A DNA stretch of 64,000 nucleotides from Maribacter zhoushanensis. Lineage in GTDB: Bacteria; Bacteroidota; Bacteroidia; Flavobacteriales; Flavobacteriaceae. Shown here in pieces: positions 8,286 through 17,571 of the stretch. The notes under the pieces are model-generated. The model saw only the letters and a list, made by a program, of their open reading frames with translations, was not told the DNA's origin and did no database searches. The DNA lies in the NCBI RefSeq assembly GCF_029350975.1, contig NZ_JARKMR010000009.1, positions 1 to 64,000 of the forward strand, in the 5' to 3' direction. Positions within the stretch are counted from its first letter, which is position 1. Every line of letters starts with the position of its first letter. A program made the translations under genes and the position numbers.

Positions 8286-8999
8286 ATGAAAACTATAATA
8301 CATAAATCTAACACAAGAGGGCATGCAGACCACGGTTGGTTAAATTCATACCACAGCTTTAGTTTTGGTAATTATCATAATCCAGAACGAATGAATTTTG
8401 GAGCATTACGTGTTTTAAATGACGACACGGTTGCCGCTGGTCGCGGTTTCGGAACTCACCCGCATAGAAACATGGAGATTATATCCATTCCATTAGAAGG
8501 TGACCTTCAACATATGGACAACATGGGGAATTCTACCGTTATTAAATCTGGAGATGTACAAATGATGAGCGCAGGTACGGGAGTTTCTCATAGTGAGTTT
8601 AACAAAAACAAAGATAAAGAGGTAAAATTTTTGCAGATCTGGATTATTCCGAACAAAGAAGAGGTTACCCCGCGTTATGACCAAATCTCAATTGAAGATA
8701 TAGCCACAAAGAACAGTTTATACCAAATACTTTCTCCCAACACAGATGATGCCGGTGTATGGATCCACCAAAATGCTTGGTTTCATCTTGGCGAATACGA
8801 ATCTGGAATTACAGATTCTTATGATTTAAAGGATAAGGGTAACGGTGTATATATTTTTGTTTTGGACGGCGAAATAGAAATTGCGAATAAGCAATTAGGT
8901 AAACGTGACGGATTAGGAATATGGGAAACTGACACTTTTAATTTTAAAACGAACCAGGCATCTAAAATACTTTTTATGGAAGTTCCTATGGTTTTTTAA
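8286..8999 (+). CDS. Pirin family protein
   Basis: This 237-residue bicupin carries the four metal-ligand positions expected of pirins: H58 and H60 in THPHRNMEI, and H102 and E104 in SHSEF. The N-terminal cupin is strongly conserved and the C-terminal one is more variable, as usual. Bacterial pirins of this size (YhhW-like) bind iron and some have quercetin dioxygenase activity, but physiological roles differ. The gene is monocistronic, with its own promoter region of about 170 bp and an intrinsic terminator 43 bp after the stop. Confidence 0.93.
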   Translation: MKTIIHKSNTRGHADHGWLNSYHSFSFGNYHNPERMNFGALRVLNDDTVAAGRGFGTHPHRNMEIISIPLEGDLQHMDNMGNSTVIKSGDVQMMSAGTGVSHSEFNKNKDKEVKFLQIWIIPNKEEVTPRYDQISIEDIATKNSLYQILSPNTDDAGVWIHQNAWFHLGEYESGITDSYDLKDKGNGVYIFVLDGEIEIANKQLGKRDGLGIWETDTFNFKTNQASKILFMEVPMVF

Positions 9000-9042
9000 A
9001 ATGAAGTGCTGATTTTTCATTTTAAACTACAAAAAACAATAT

Positions 9043-9070
9043 AAGACACTAAATAAAAGTGTCTTTTTTT
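9043..9070 (+). terminator. Intrinsic terminator after pirin gene
   Basis: The arms AAGACACT and AGTGTCTT form an 8-bp stem around a 7-base loop (AAATAAA) and are followed by a run of T residues. The hairpin lies about 45 bp past the pirin stop and is oriented for plus-strand transcription. Confidence 0.85.
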
Positions 9071-9260
9071 ATTAAAAACGCTACTACTTTATTATATTTA
9101 AGTAAAATATGATAATATTTATAGCTCCCCCAATTAATCATATTATTCTAATCAGATTAACATAAAATCATAGTCTATTTGATTTCTAATGGTGTTTCTA
9201 TAAATACATAGAACTCACTTTTTACGTACTAAAAAAGTCACTTTTACTAAAATAAACAGC

Positions 9261-10643
9261 TTGTCTAAACTTAATTCGACTTCAAATGATAACAGTCTAA
9301 AAAGCAGAAACTTTTTAGATGAATTTGGACTAATAACCATTGTGTCCAGTATTTTTACTTTTGCCGTATTTATATATACACTATTATTTCATTCTTATCC
9401 TGAACAGATTTTAGCAGGTATTGTAGCTATTGGTTTCGGTATCGGTTTTTTGTTAAACCGACTAAAACTTCACCGTGCTACCAGAATTTATATGACACTG
9501 TTTCCTCCGGTAATGTTCATGACCTTAATATTTTTGATAGGAGGCTTTTTCGGTCAAGCAGTTGCATTTGCGACTATGGGTTTTTTAGCGTTCATAGGTT
9601 TTAGAAGAAACCCTAAATTAAGAAATCTAATTATTGCTTTTGATATTCTAGCATTTATAGTCCCCACAATTTACATCTCTATTTACGGACCCATTTTAGG
9701 TACCATTGATGTACCTTTTGATGAGATTTTTGCGTTCTTAGCCTGTTTAGGCTGGCTTTCCCTAACCTTTAGAATGTATGACCAAAATAAAACTAGAACG
9801 TACACTACAGATTTAGAAAATCATATTGAAGCTTTAAAAGAAAGTGAGCTGAACTTAAAAAAGGCTCAAAATGATTTAAAAATGCAAAACAGCAAATTAG
9901 CCGTTTTAAACAATGAACTTAAATTAAAAAACACACATATAGAGGAATTTACCTTCATAGTTACACATGACTTAAGAGGACCCTTAAACAATATCAATGT
10001 AATTGCTACAGAATTAGAAAAACAACATGCTACATCAAATTATGCAAATTTCAGCAGCTATTTAAAACATTTACAAGGCAGTTCTACAAGACTGACAAAC
10101 CTAGTAGAAGGACTTTTAAAATATGCCGAAATTGGTAATTCTAGCGAAATGGAAACCATAGATATTGCAAAAGTGGTACGGTTAGTATTAGATGACTTTT
10201 CAGAAAGAATAAAAGAGACAAATGCCACGATTACTATTGGTGACTTGCCTACAATTACTGCAAGACCAAATGATATTGGAATGCTGTTTCAAAATTTAAT
10301 ACACAACGCACTAAAATTTAAAAACAGCTCCAAAGACCCCATAATTACTATTGCATCTGAAAAAAAAGAGCAAGAATATCTTTTTAGCGTCAAAGATAAT
10401 GGCATTGGTATTCCCAAAGAACATCAAGCAAACATTTTTAATGCATTTCATAAACTTCATAATCAATCGAAATTTGAAGGCTCTGGTATTGGGCTTTATG
10501 GCAGTAAAAAAATAGTTGATCATCACTTAGGTAAAATATGGGTAGAATCAGAAGAAAATGTTGGTAGTACCTTTTATTTTACGATTAACACCAATTCATT
10601 AGAAATGAACAAAGTACAGGGACATTCTATTAGTCTAAACTAA
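9261..10643 (+). CDS. Membrane-bound sensor histidine kinase (orphan)
   Basis: This 460-residue kinase has about five or six N-terminal membrane spans (residues 25-170), a coiled-coil linker (about 180-225), a HisKA dimerisation domain with the phosphoacceptor His236 in THDLRGP, and an HATPase domain with N box LFQNLIHNALKF, G1 box DNGIGI and G2 box GSGIGLYG. No response regulator gene is adjacent, so its partner lies elsewhere. The start is a TTG at 9261; no in-frame ATG would keep the first membrane spans. The sensing module is all membrane, without a visible extracytoplasmic ligand domain, so a membrane-state or quinone-type signal is possible but unproven. Confidence 0.93.
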   Translation: MSKLNSTSNDNSLKSRNFLDEFGLITIVSSIFTFAVFIYTLLFHSYPEQILAGIVAIGFGIGFLLNRLKLHRATRIYMTLFPPVMFMTLIFLIGGFFGQAVAFATMGFLAFIGFRRNPKLRNLIIAFDILAFIVPTIYISIYGPILGTIDVPFDEIFAFLACLGWLSLTFRMYDQNKTRTYTTDLENHIEALKESELNLKKAQNDLKMQNSKLAVLNNELKLKNTHIEEFTFIVTHDLRGPLNNINVIATELEKQHATSNYANFSSYLKHLQGSSTRLTNLVEGLLKYAEIGNSSEMETIDIAKVVRLVLDDFSERIKETNATITIGDLPTITARPNDIGMLFQNLIHNALKFKNSSKDPIITIASEKKEQEYLFSVKDNGIGIPKEHQANIFNAFHKLHNQSKFEGSGIGLYGSKKIVDHHLGKIWVESEENVGSTFYFTINTNSLEMNKVQGHSISLN

Positions 10644-10671
10644 AAAAGAGGTTAACTTAAATTAAATTATC

Positions 10672-10893
10672 ATGAATACAAATTATATAAAAATATACGG
10701 CGGTAATAGTATAGAAGCAAAACGCATTGAAATAGCGTTGAAAGAGAATAATATTGCTCCTATACTTAAAGATGAAAAAGAATCTGCTCGCCTAGCTGGT
10801 TTTGGAACGCCGCTGTCAGAATTTATAGAGATTTATGTAAATAAAGATGAAGAAGAAAAAGCTTTAGCTATCATTACTGAACTTAACAGTTAA
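10672..10893 (+). CDS. DUF2007 family small protein
   Basis: This 73-residue soluble protein matches the DUF2007 family, described as putative prokaryotic signal-transducing proteins. It has a ferredoxin-like beta-alpha-beta pattern, beginning with a strand and the segment SIEAKRIEIALKENNI, and ends in an acidic/lysine-rich helix. It follows the histidine kinase by 28 bp on the same strand and precedes a strong terminator, so it is probably cotranscribed with the kinase. Whether it takes part in that signalling path is an inference from position. Confidence 0.85.
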   Translation: MNTNYIKIYGGNSIEAKRIEIALKENNIAPILKDEKESARLAGFGTPLSEFIEIYVNKDEEEKALAIITELNS

Positions 10894-10900
10894 AAACATA

Positions 10901-10930
10901 AAAAAGCCTCCATTTAGGGAGGCTTTTTTT
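10901..10930. terminator. Bidirectional intrinsic terminator
   Basis: A 9-bp stem (AAAGCCTCC paired with GGAGGCTTT, loop ATTTAG) has an A run on its left and a T run on its right. It can therefore end both the plus-strand kinase/DUF2007 transcript and the minus-strand DUF1080 transcript that converge here. Confidence 0.92.
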
Positions 10931-10949
10931 CTAATACTTTATTCTAAAA

Positions 10950-11885
10950 TCACCCCTTAGTTAAAGATGTTATTTCTAATTTTCTAAATTCTACAGGACC
11001 ATGATCACCTTGTATCATTATTGGTCCGGCTTCTGCTTCATTATTATCTAAAGCTCCACCAGTCATTGCTTCAATATTTTGATTAGAGATAATTGTTTTT
11101 CCGTTCGCTACAATAGTAACTCTTCTTCCTATCAAAGTAATATCATAAGTCTGCCATTCTCCAGCTTTCTTTGCTACATTTTCATTGGGAGTTAACAATC
11201 CATAAATTCCACCAAAATATATGGAAGATGGTTCTAGACCAATATTATCGGCTATCTGCACCTCATAACGCCCTCTTAAATACATACCACTATTACTACC
11301 TTCTGGGTATCTAAATTCTGCATGTAGTTTAAAATCTTTAAATTTTTCTTCTGAAACTAAATTAACCCCGGGTTTAGAGCTGGTTAATATGCCATCTAAT
11401 ACCGCCCATTGATTTCCCGGCTTAATTGTCCAGCCTTTTAAATTTTTACCATTAAATAACTTTACCGTCTTCCCTTCTTTCGCATTATCATAATATGGAA
11501 GTTTTGGTGATTTGGTAGCCGTCCAATTATACGTCTTTCCATCTACATATATCATAGTACCTTCTAAACCTTCTCCTACTATTTTTCCTTCAAATTCCAT
11601 ATTGGCCGCTCCCGGTTCCCATTGTGGCGGAATTTCAAATGAAAATAATTCGCCATGCTTTTCAATTTCTGCAACTGGTCTTGCACTACCGAAAGCATAC
11701 GTAAACCTTCCGATTAAGGTATTGGTACCAGAATGTCTTATTTCTAACCATGATGGTAATTTCTTCCCTTCTTGATCTATTGTTAAATTCCATTTCCCTT
11801 CTAATGGATGACCTTCTTGAGCTTGTAACAGGGTTAAATTAATAGCCATCAAAAAAATGAAGGCAGCTGTTTTTATAGTATTCAT
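10950..11885 (-). CDS. Secreted DUF1080 (3-keto-disaccharide hydrolase-like) protein
   Basis: I place the start at the ATG at 11885, giving 311 residues with a signal peptide ending in LLQAQ; the open frame extends 17 codons upstream without improving it. The C-terminal half is a DUF1080 domain (about residues 135-308): a concanavalin-like beta sandwich, with KLFNGKNLKGW at its start and the EFRYPEGSNSGMYLRGRYE block inside. Some DUF1080 enzymes hydrolyse 3-keto-glycosides. The first third forms a separate beta-rich unit. It diverges from the PVC-type cytochrome lipoprotein, a pairing often seen in Planctomycetota and Bacteroidota oxidative sugar loci. The substrate cannot be told. Confidence 0.88.
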   Translation of the reverse strand: MNTIKTAAFIFLMAINLTLLQAQEGHPLEGKWNLTIDQEGKKLPSWLEIRHSGTNTLIGRFTYAFGSARPVAEIEKHGELFSFEIPPQWEPGAANMEFEGKIVGEGLEGTMIYVDGKTYNWTATKSPKLPYYDNAKEGKTVKLFNGKNLKGWTIKPGNQWAVLDGILTSSKPGVNLVSEEKFKDFKLHAEFRYPEGSNSGMYLRGRYEVQIADNIGLEPSSIYFGGIYGLLTPNENVAKKAGEWQTYDITLIGRRVTIVANGKTIISNQNIEAMTGGALDNNEAEAGPIMIQGDHGPVEFRKLEITSLTKG

Positions 11886-12050
11886 ATAAATATTGGTTTG
11901 ATAAGTAATCAAATATAAAGGAACTTTTGAACACACTTTCTTAACGTTGAAATAAATTATGTTTTAAATTCAAATTGATAAATCTATACCATATATGGTT
12001 AATAATTTACCTACAATTCATTTTTTAGCTTAGTTATCTACATTATTCGC

Positions 12051-12058
12051 TACATTTA
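12051..12058 (+). promoter_or_regulatory. Candidate -7 box for the cytochrome lipoprotein gene
   Basis: TACATTTA matches the Bacteroidota TAnnTTTG -7 consensus in seven of eight positions and lies 23 bp before the ATG at 12082. I see no convincing -33 element, so this is only a candidate. The divergent DUF1080 gene shares the same 196-bp intergenic region. Confidence 0.3.
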
Positions 12059-12081
12059 AGTATCAATTCAACCAAACAACA

Positions 12082-15000
12082 ATGACATTTTTTAAAAAAT
12101 TGCTTTTAGGGACTATATCCCTATTGTTTCTTTGCGCTTCTTGCATAAATAAAAAACCTGTTGAAATACCGTTGACCATACAACAAGACAGTACCGATCT
12201 TATTGAGATGGCCAAGCTTGCCAGAGAAACCATTACGGCAGATATAGCTGAAGGACTAAAACTAAGTCTTTGGGCTTCTGACTCCTTAGCTCCAGACCCA
12301 ATTGCGCTGGATATTGACAATGAAGGCAACGTGTACATTACACGCTCCAACAGAAATAAAAACTCGGAGTTTGATATTCGCGGACATAGAGATTGGATGA
12401 CGGCATCAATAGCATTAGAATCTGTTGAAGATAGAAGAGCCTTTTTACATAAAACTTTTGCTCCTGAACTCAGTGACGAAAATGATTGGTTTCCTGATTT
12501 AAACAATGACAGTATTCATGACTGGCATGACCTTGCCGTAGAACAAGATGAAATATGGATGTTACAAGATACCGATGATGATGGTATTGCAGATATTTCT
12601 ACCCAAATCATGAATGACTTTAGTAATGAAATTAATGATGTTGCTGGTGCACTTTTAGTCCGTGACGAAGATGTCTTTGTTGGTATTGGTCCTGGCATGT
12701 ATCGCCTAACAGATACTAACGATGATAAAATTTTAGATGAAAAAACGAGTATTGCAGAGGGTTTTGCCGTACACATTGGTTTTAGTGGTCACGGTATGTC
12801 TGGTGCTATTGAAGGTCCTGACGGTAAAATATATTGGGGCATTGGTGATATTGGTGCAAATATAACCACCGTAGATGGTGAAAACCATAAATACCCTAAC
12901 GAAGGGGTTATTGTAAGAAGTAATCCTGATGGAACAGACTTTGAAGTTTTTGCACACGGACTACGTAATACCCACGAGTTTGTTTTTGATGCCTACGGTA
13001 ATATTATTTCATCTGATAACGACGGTGACCACAAAGGCGAAAGTGAGCGCTTGGTTCATATTGTAGAAGGTTCCGATGCCGGTTGGAGGGCAAATTGGCA
13101 ATATGGAAAATATACAGATCCAAAAAACAACGGCTACAATGTATGGATGGATGAAAAATTGTTCACTCCACGCTGGGAAGGTCAAGCTGCATATATTATG
13201 CCGCCTGTTCAAAATTTTCATAACGGCCCTACTGGAATGATATATAACCCTGGTACTGCTTTAGGTAAAAAATGGATGGATAAATTCTTCTTAGTAGAAT
13301 TTGTAGGTGACCCAAGCAGATCTCATATTTGGTCATTTGACCTACAACCAAAAGGTGCTTCGTTTGAATTAAAGAGTGACGAATCCATTTTATCCGGAGT
13401 ATTGCCAACAGGGATTGATTTTGGACCAGATGGCGCCTTATATCTGGCAGATTGGGTCAATGGATGGGGAACCAAGAATTACGGTAGAGTATGGAAACTT
13501 GACGTTACAGAACAAGATAATGACCTTGCTGAAGAAAGACTACAAACCCAGCAGTTGATGACACACAACTATAAAGATGAAAAGACCGATAGTTTGGTTG
13601 GTTTATTATCCTATGGCGATATGAGAATTCGCCAAAAAGCACAGTTTGAACTTGCCAAAAGAACTTTTTGGGGTTATCGTGCTTTAGAAAAAGCCATAAC
13701 TGAGGAAGAAAACCAATTGGCACGTATACATGCTATTTGGGGTATTGGTCAAATAGCTGCCAATGATGTAGATGAAGCTGAACCATTACTAAATTTACTA
13801 CATGACAAAGACCCTGAAATTATAGCACAAAGCGCAAAGGTCTTGGGCGATGTACTATATAAAAAAGCTGCGGATAGTTTAATAACTCTAACCACCCATG
13901 AAAATGACCGTGTAAAATTCTATGCGGCGCAAGCATTGGGAAGGTTAAAATATGAAAAAGCCATTGCCCCCTTGTTGACCATGATAGAAGCCAATAATGA
14001 TCAAGATCTCTACTTAAGACATGCCGCTGTTCTAGCCTTAGCTAGAATAGGAAATTCTGAACCGCTTTTAGCCCTTGCCAATAGTGACAATAGAAGTCTT
14101 AGAATTGCAGCGGTTATGGTCCTTAGAAAATTAAAAGATCCTAAAATATCTATATTTCTTTCTGATAAACACGAATATATTGTTACCGAAACTGCGCGAG
14201 CTATAAACGATGATCTGTCTATTGAGGCTGCGTTACCTGCATTAGCAGCAACGTTGAACAACGAAAAATTTAAATCTGAACCTTTGTTACGTAGGGCAAT
14301 CAATGCCGCTTTACGTGTAGGTGGTGATGAGCAATTAGATTTCCTTATCAATTTTGCAAAACGAAAAAGCGTTTCTAGCAATTTACGTGGTGAAGCGCTT
14401 GCTGCATTAGGCACTTGGAACAATCCATCACTTTTAGATCGTGTAGATGGTAGATATAGAGGAGAAATTAAAAGAGAAAACGGTCAGTTAGAAGAAAAAA
14501 TCAATAAAGATATACCGGCATTCCTTAAAGAAAGTCAACCTGAAATATTAATCGGAATTTCAAAAACTATCAGTGCTATAGGTATCACCGCTTACAATGA
14601 TGACTTCTACTCTATTCTTAAATCGAACAAATCACCTGAAGTTAAAACCGCAGTATTAAATGCCTTAGGGCAATTAAAATTCAATAAAATGGAAAGTGCC
14701 ATGTCTATTGGTATGCAAGATAAAAACGAACAGGTAAGAACTGCAGCCGTAGGTTTATTGAGCCAATTAAATATTTCAAAAGAGAAACTTCCCAAAATTG
14801 TAGATCCTATATTTAAAAATGGTTCTGTTTCCGAACAACAAAGAATGTTGAATGTTCTAGGTGATTTACCAGTTGATAATAGTAATGCCATACTTACCAG
14901 CTTAATCAATAAAGCTAGTAGAAATCAGCTAAAGCAAGGTATATTATTAGATTTAATGGAATCGGTAAAAGCTACTGAGAATCCAAAACTTATTGCACAG

Positions 15001-15513
15001 TTAGATAATTTGAAAAAAGCAGGATTTTCTGCAGATACTTTTCAAGAAACTCTATATGGAGGAAACTGGTGGGCAGGTAGATCTGTTTTCAACAACAACC
15101 CTACAGCGCAATGTGTACGTTGCCACTCTGTAAACGGTTCAGGTGGTGAAGTAGGTCCTAAATTAGATAATATTGGTAATGTCTTGGACAGACAGCAATT
15201 ATTAGAAGCGCTTATTGAACCGAGCAAAAGATTGGCTCCTGGTTATGGGAGCATAACAATCACTTTAAAAGACGGGCAAAAAGTTCAAGGCGTGTTAATA
15301 GAAGAAAATAATAAAGAGATTTTGCTAAGAACATCTGAAGCTGAACCTCTAAGAATTCCTTTAATGAGAATCGCTCAAAGAGAAAATTCAATGTCAGCCA
15401 TGCCTGCTATGGGTCGTATGATTTCTAGAAGAGAACTTCGAGATCTTATACAATACCTGGGCTCTTTAAGAAATAAAGTACGGATTATTGAAGGTGAAGA
15501 TAAAGAAGTATAG
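12082..15513 (+). CDS. PVC-type lipoprotein: dehydrogenase-like propeller, HEAT repeats, cytochrome c
   Basis: This 1143-residue lipoprotein has a signal peptide with lipobox LCASC, Cys22 probably being acylated. Residues about 45-475 form a beta-propeller of the membrane-bound dehydrogenase type common in Planctomycetota (GPDGKIYWGIGD, GIDFGPDGALYLADW). Residues about 500-985 are HEAT repeats. The C-terminus is a cytochrome c-like module with one haem site, CVRCH at 1011-1015, then the IEPSKRLAPGYGSITITL block typical of 'putative heme-binding domain' proteins. It probably oxidises a sugar or polyol at the envelope and hands electrons to a respiratory chain; that role is inferred. It diverges from the DUF1080 gene and its stop directly abuts the nitronate monooxygenase remnant. 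Confidence 0.93.
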   Translation: MTFFKKLLLGTISLLFLCASCINKKPVEIPLTIQQDSTDLIEMAKLARETITADIAEGLKLSLWASDSLAPDPIALDIDNEGNVYITRSNRNKNSEFDIRGHRDWMTASIALESVEDRRAFLHKTFAPELSDENDWFPDLNNDSIHDWHDLAVEQDEIWMLQDTDDDGIADISTQIMNDFSNEINDVAGALLVRDEDVFVGIGPGMYRLTDTNDDKILDEKTSIAEGFAVHIGFSGHGMSGAIEGPDGKIYWGIGDIGANITTVDGENHKYPNEGVIVRSNPDGTDFEVFAHGLRNTHEFVFDAYGNIISSDNDGDHKGESERLVHIVEGSDAGWRANWQYGKYTDPKNNGYNVWMDEKLFTPRWEGQAAYIMPPVQNFHNGPTGMIYNPGTALGKKWMDKFFLVEFVGDPSRSHIWSFDLQPKGASFELKSDESILSGVLPTGIDFGPDGALYLADWVNGWGTKNYGRVWKLDVTEQDNDLAEERLQTQQLMTHNYKDEKTDSLVGLLSYGDMRIRQKAQFELAKRTFWGYRALEKAITEEENQLARIHAIWGIGQIAANDVDEAEPLLNLLHDKDPEIIAQSAKVLGDVLYKKAADSLITLTTHENDRVKFYAAQALGRLKYEKAIAPLLTMIEANNDQDLYLRHAAVLALARIGNSEPLLALANSDNRSLRIAAVMVLRKLKDPKISIFLSDKHEYIVTETARAINDDLSIEAALPALAATLNNEKFKSEPLLRRAINAALRVGGDEQLDFLINFAKRKSVSSNLRGEALAALGTWNNPSLLDRVDGRYRGEIKRENGQLEEKINKDIPAFLKESQPEILIGISKTISAIGITAYNDDFYSILKSNKSPEVKTAVLNALGQLKFNKMESAMSIGMQDKNEQVRTAAVGLLSQLNISKEKLPKIVDPIFKNGSVSEQQRMLNVLGDLPVDNSNAILTSLINKASRNQLKQGILLDLMESVKATENPKLIAQLDNLKKAGFSADTFQETLYGGNWWAGRSVFNNNPTAQCVRCHSVNGSGGEVGPKLDNIGNVLDRQQLLEALIEPSKRLAPGYGSITITLKDGQKVQGVLIEENNKEILLRTSEAEPLRIPLMRIAQRENSMSAMPAMGRMISRRELRDLIQYLGSLRNKVRIIEGEDKEV

Positions 15514-15647
15514 TCATAAGGAGGAAAGTTCTGCTTTCCTCTTATTAAACTCTTTAATCATTTCCTTTACAATTTCACCAGCAGGTTTAATGTCGTGTAT
15601 CAACGCAGATACTTGACCTATTTCTAGTTCGCCATCTTCTAAGTCGC
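15514..15647 (-). pseudogene. Remnant copy of the nitronate monooxygenase 3' end
   Basis: Bases 15529-15647 match 17576-17694, the 3' end of the intact nitronate monooxygenase gene, in the same orientation: 113 of 119 positions identical with no gaps. The reading frame is still open and ends in its own TGA at 15514-15516, giving a C-terminus ...KAELSSL instead of ...KAEISNF. The upstream part of the gene is missing: similarity stops abruptly at 15647. The remnant's stop abuts the stop of the cytochrome lipoprotein gene. This looks like the displaced original 3' end left when the 2-kb segment carrying the next gene entered. Confidence 0.88.
15529..15647. repeat. 119-bp direct repeat, left copy
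   Basis: Left copy of a 119-bp direct repeat flanking the AT-rich orphan gene. It differs from the right copy (17576-17694) at six positions. The distance between repeat starts is 2047 bp. Confidence 0.95.
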
Positions 15648-15744
15648 AAAGTCAATATTCATTTTTTTATGGCATGTTAATTGAGAATACTACATTACTC
15701 TAAATAAACTTTTAACTCTTATAACCTGCTTTAAAACCACTCTT

Positions 15745-17571
15745 ATGAAAAAAGGTATTTTATTAGTTTTAGGCTTTTCGGTTTTGTTATTTTCTTTTCT
15801 TCAATGCAAGCCCAAACCAGATTTAATAGTTAAAAATCATCAAGAAGACCCATTTAAAAATACTATTACTTCGAGTCAATATTTTAAAATTGACACTAAA
15901 AATGATACCGTAATTTCTGGCGAGAATGGAACCACAATAGTATTTCAAAAAGGAAGTTTTTTAGATTCTGATAATAATATAGTCACTGATGATGTTGAAA
16001 TAGAATTAACCGAAGCGCTTACTATAGATGAGATGATTTTAAGTAACCTCACTACTATATCAGATGGAAAGCTTTTAGAGACTGATGGAATGATTTACTT
16101 TAATGCAACCGCTAAAGGCAGACAACTATTTGTAAATCCTGAAAAGCCTGTATATGTAGAAATTCCTACTGCCAATCGAAAATCAGGAATGTCTGTTTAC
16201 AAAGGTTTGCGAGATAAGAATGGGAATATGAATTGGGTAAATCCGATTCCGATAGAAAATTATCTTATTCCTTTAGATTTGTTTACGTTAGACTTTTTAC
16301 CTGACGGATTTGTTGAAACATTAGAAAAAGAAATGCCTTTTCTTAATAACCAGAAAGTGAATGAAAAGTTCGTTGATAGTTTATATTATAGCCTATACTT
16401 TAAAACTGGAAATGAAATTATAGAAGAAACTGTACCAGATACAAATGTTAGCGAATCCTATTATGATAAAGTAAATGAAAAAAAATTAGATTCAACTCAC
16501 TACTCAGAGTTTGACAATTCAGTTAACTATGGAGTTGATCCAGCTGCAATTAAAGCAATAAAAAATAATCAGTTTCAAAATACATTAATTGCCACAAAAC
16601 AATTTGAAGAAAGGCTTAAAGTCATGTTTAAAATTTGCCGAAGTGATATCATCGATATTTATGCACAAAATCTTGACAAGAATTTATGGGAAATAGACAG
16701 TATTGCTGCTAGCTTATTAGACGAGAATGTTTATCAAGAAGATTTTGAAAAATTTGCATCTCAAAAATGGACTAAAATAAAAGTTCCTAATAAAAACTTA
16801 CTACTCTTAAAAAGTTATTATGAAAATAGATTGCAATTAGTTAAAAATGAATTGACAGAGCAACGTAACAAAGCCGTTAAGGCAAACAATGAAAAGACAA
16901 AAGAAGCTATCGAATTAGTTGATAATTATAAAAAACTACTTAATAAAAGAGAAGCTTATAGAATGACTGGATATGGTTTTGAACTGACTGATATTGGCTG
17001 GATTAATATTGACAAAGGTACAATACCCAAAAATTGGGAATATTCGCCTTTAGATTTTTTAGTTACAAATGAAAATACCTTTGACAGGGCATATGGTTAT
17101 GTTATGTATACCTCAATAAAAAGCCTTTATCGTTTAAAAACAAATGACTCCAAAACGTTTTATGTTGGCAACCAAACCCAAAGAGAAATGATAATGCCTA
17201 AAGATGAGAAAGCAATTGGTATACTTCTCGCATATAAAAATAATCAAACCTTTTTAGATGTAATTAATTTTCAAACAAATACTGACGGTCTATTAAAATT
17301 TGATCTTCAAGAATATCCTGAAAGGGAAATTAAAAAGACATTAGCTCAGTTTGAAACTTCAAAACAAGAAAACTCTATACTAGAAGACTTAAAATATTTA
17401 GATGAGATTTATCTTGAAGAAATAAGACAAGAAAAACTATTAAGAGAAGAATATGTAATGCATCAATTATGGTCAGTTTCAAGAGCAAATGATACATCAT
17501 ACATGGAATTTGATAAAACCTATGCTATAGATTTGCTTATCGAAACTTGCTTAAATAATGTCAGAAATTAG
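15745..17571 (+). CDS. Orphan lipoprotein of unknown function, probably acquired
   Basis: This 608-residue predicted lipoprotein has signal peptide and lipobox FLQC, with Cys21 as the likely lipidation site. Residues about 50-150 are beta-rich (TVISGENGTTIVFQKGSF and an LLETDGMIYFNATAKGRQL block typical of Bacteroidota surface lipoproteins of unknown function). The middle (about 270-400) is helical with coiled-coil character. A C-terminal region from about 415 is mixed. I do not recognise a catalytic motif. Three lines I counted inside it have 14, 18 and 14 G+C per 60 bases, against 24 per 60 in one line from each flanking gene. It sits between the two 119-bp direct repeats, and its last 11 bp overlap the end of the nitronate monooxygenase gene. 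All this suggests horizontal acquisition. Confidence 0.85.
   Translation: MKKGILLVLGFSVLLFSFLQCKPKPDLIVKNHQEDPFKNTITSSQYFKIDTKNDTVISGENGTTIVFQKGSFLDSDNNIVTDDVEIELTEALTIDEMILSNLTTISDGKLLETDGMIYFNATAKGRQLFVNPEKPVYVEIPTANRKSGMSVYKGLRDKNGNMNWVNPIPIENYLIPLDLFTLDFLPDGFVETLEKEMPFLNNQKVNEKFVDSLYYSLYFKTGNEIIEETVPDTNVSESYYDKVNEKKLDSTHYSEFDNSVNYGVDPAAIKAIKNNQFQNTLIATKQFEERLKVMFKICRSDIIDIYAQNLDKNLWEIDSIAASLLDENVYQEDFEKFASQKWTKIKVPNKNLLLLKSYYENRLQLVKNELTEQRNKAVKANNEKTKEAIELVDNYKKLLNKREAYRMTGYGFELTDIGWINIDKGTIPKNWEYSPLDFLVTNENTFDRAYGYVMYTSIKSLYRLKTNDSKTFYVGNQTQREMIMPKDEKAIGILLAYKNNQTFLDVINFQTNTDGLLKFDLQEYPEREIKKTLAQFETSKQENSILEDLKYLDEIYLEEIRQEKLLREEYVMHQLWSVSRANDTSYMEFDKTYAIDLLIETCLNNVRN

Noticed and set aside
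12063-14909. Several minus-strand open frames under the cytochrome lipoprotein gene (for example 12063-12506, 14010-14423, 14607-14909)
   Set aside because: They mirror a long, well-supported plus-strand gene, lack family features and start inside it.
10950-15513. Polysaccharide utilisation locus
   Set aside because: There is no SusC/SusD pair, no glycoside hydrolase or sulfatase and no hybrid regulator nearby.
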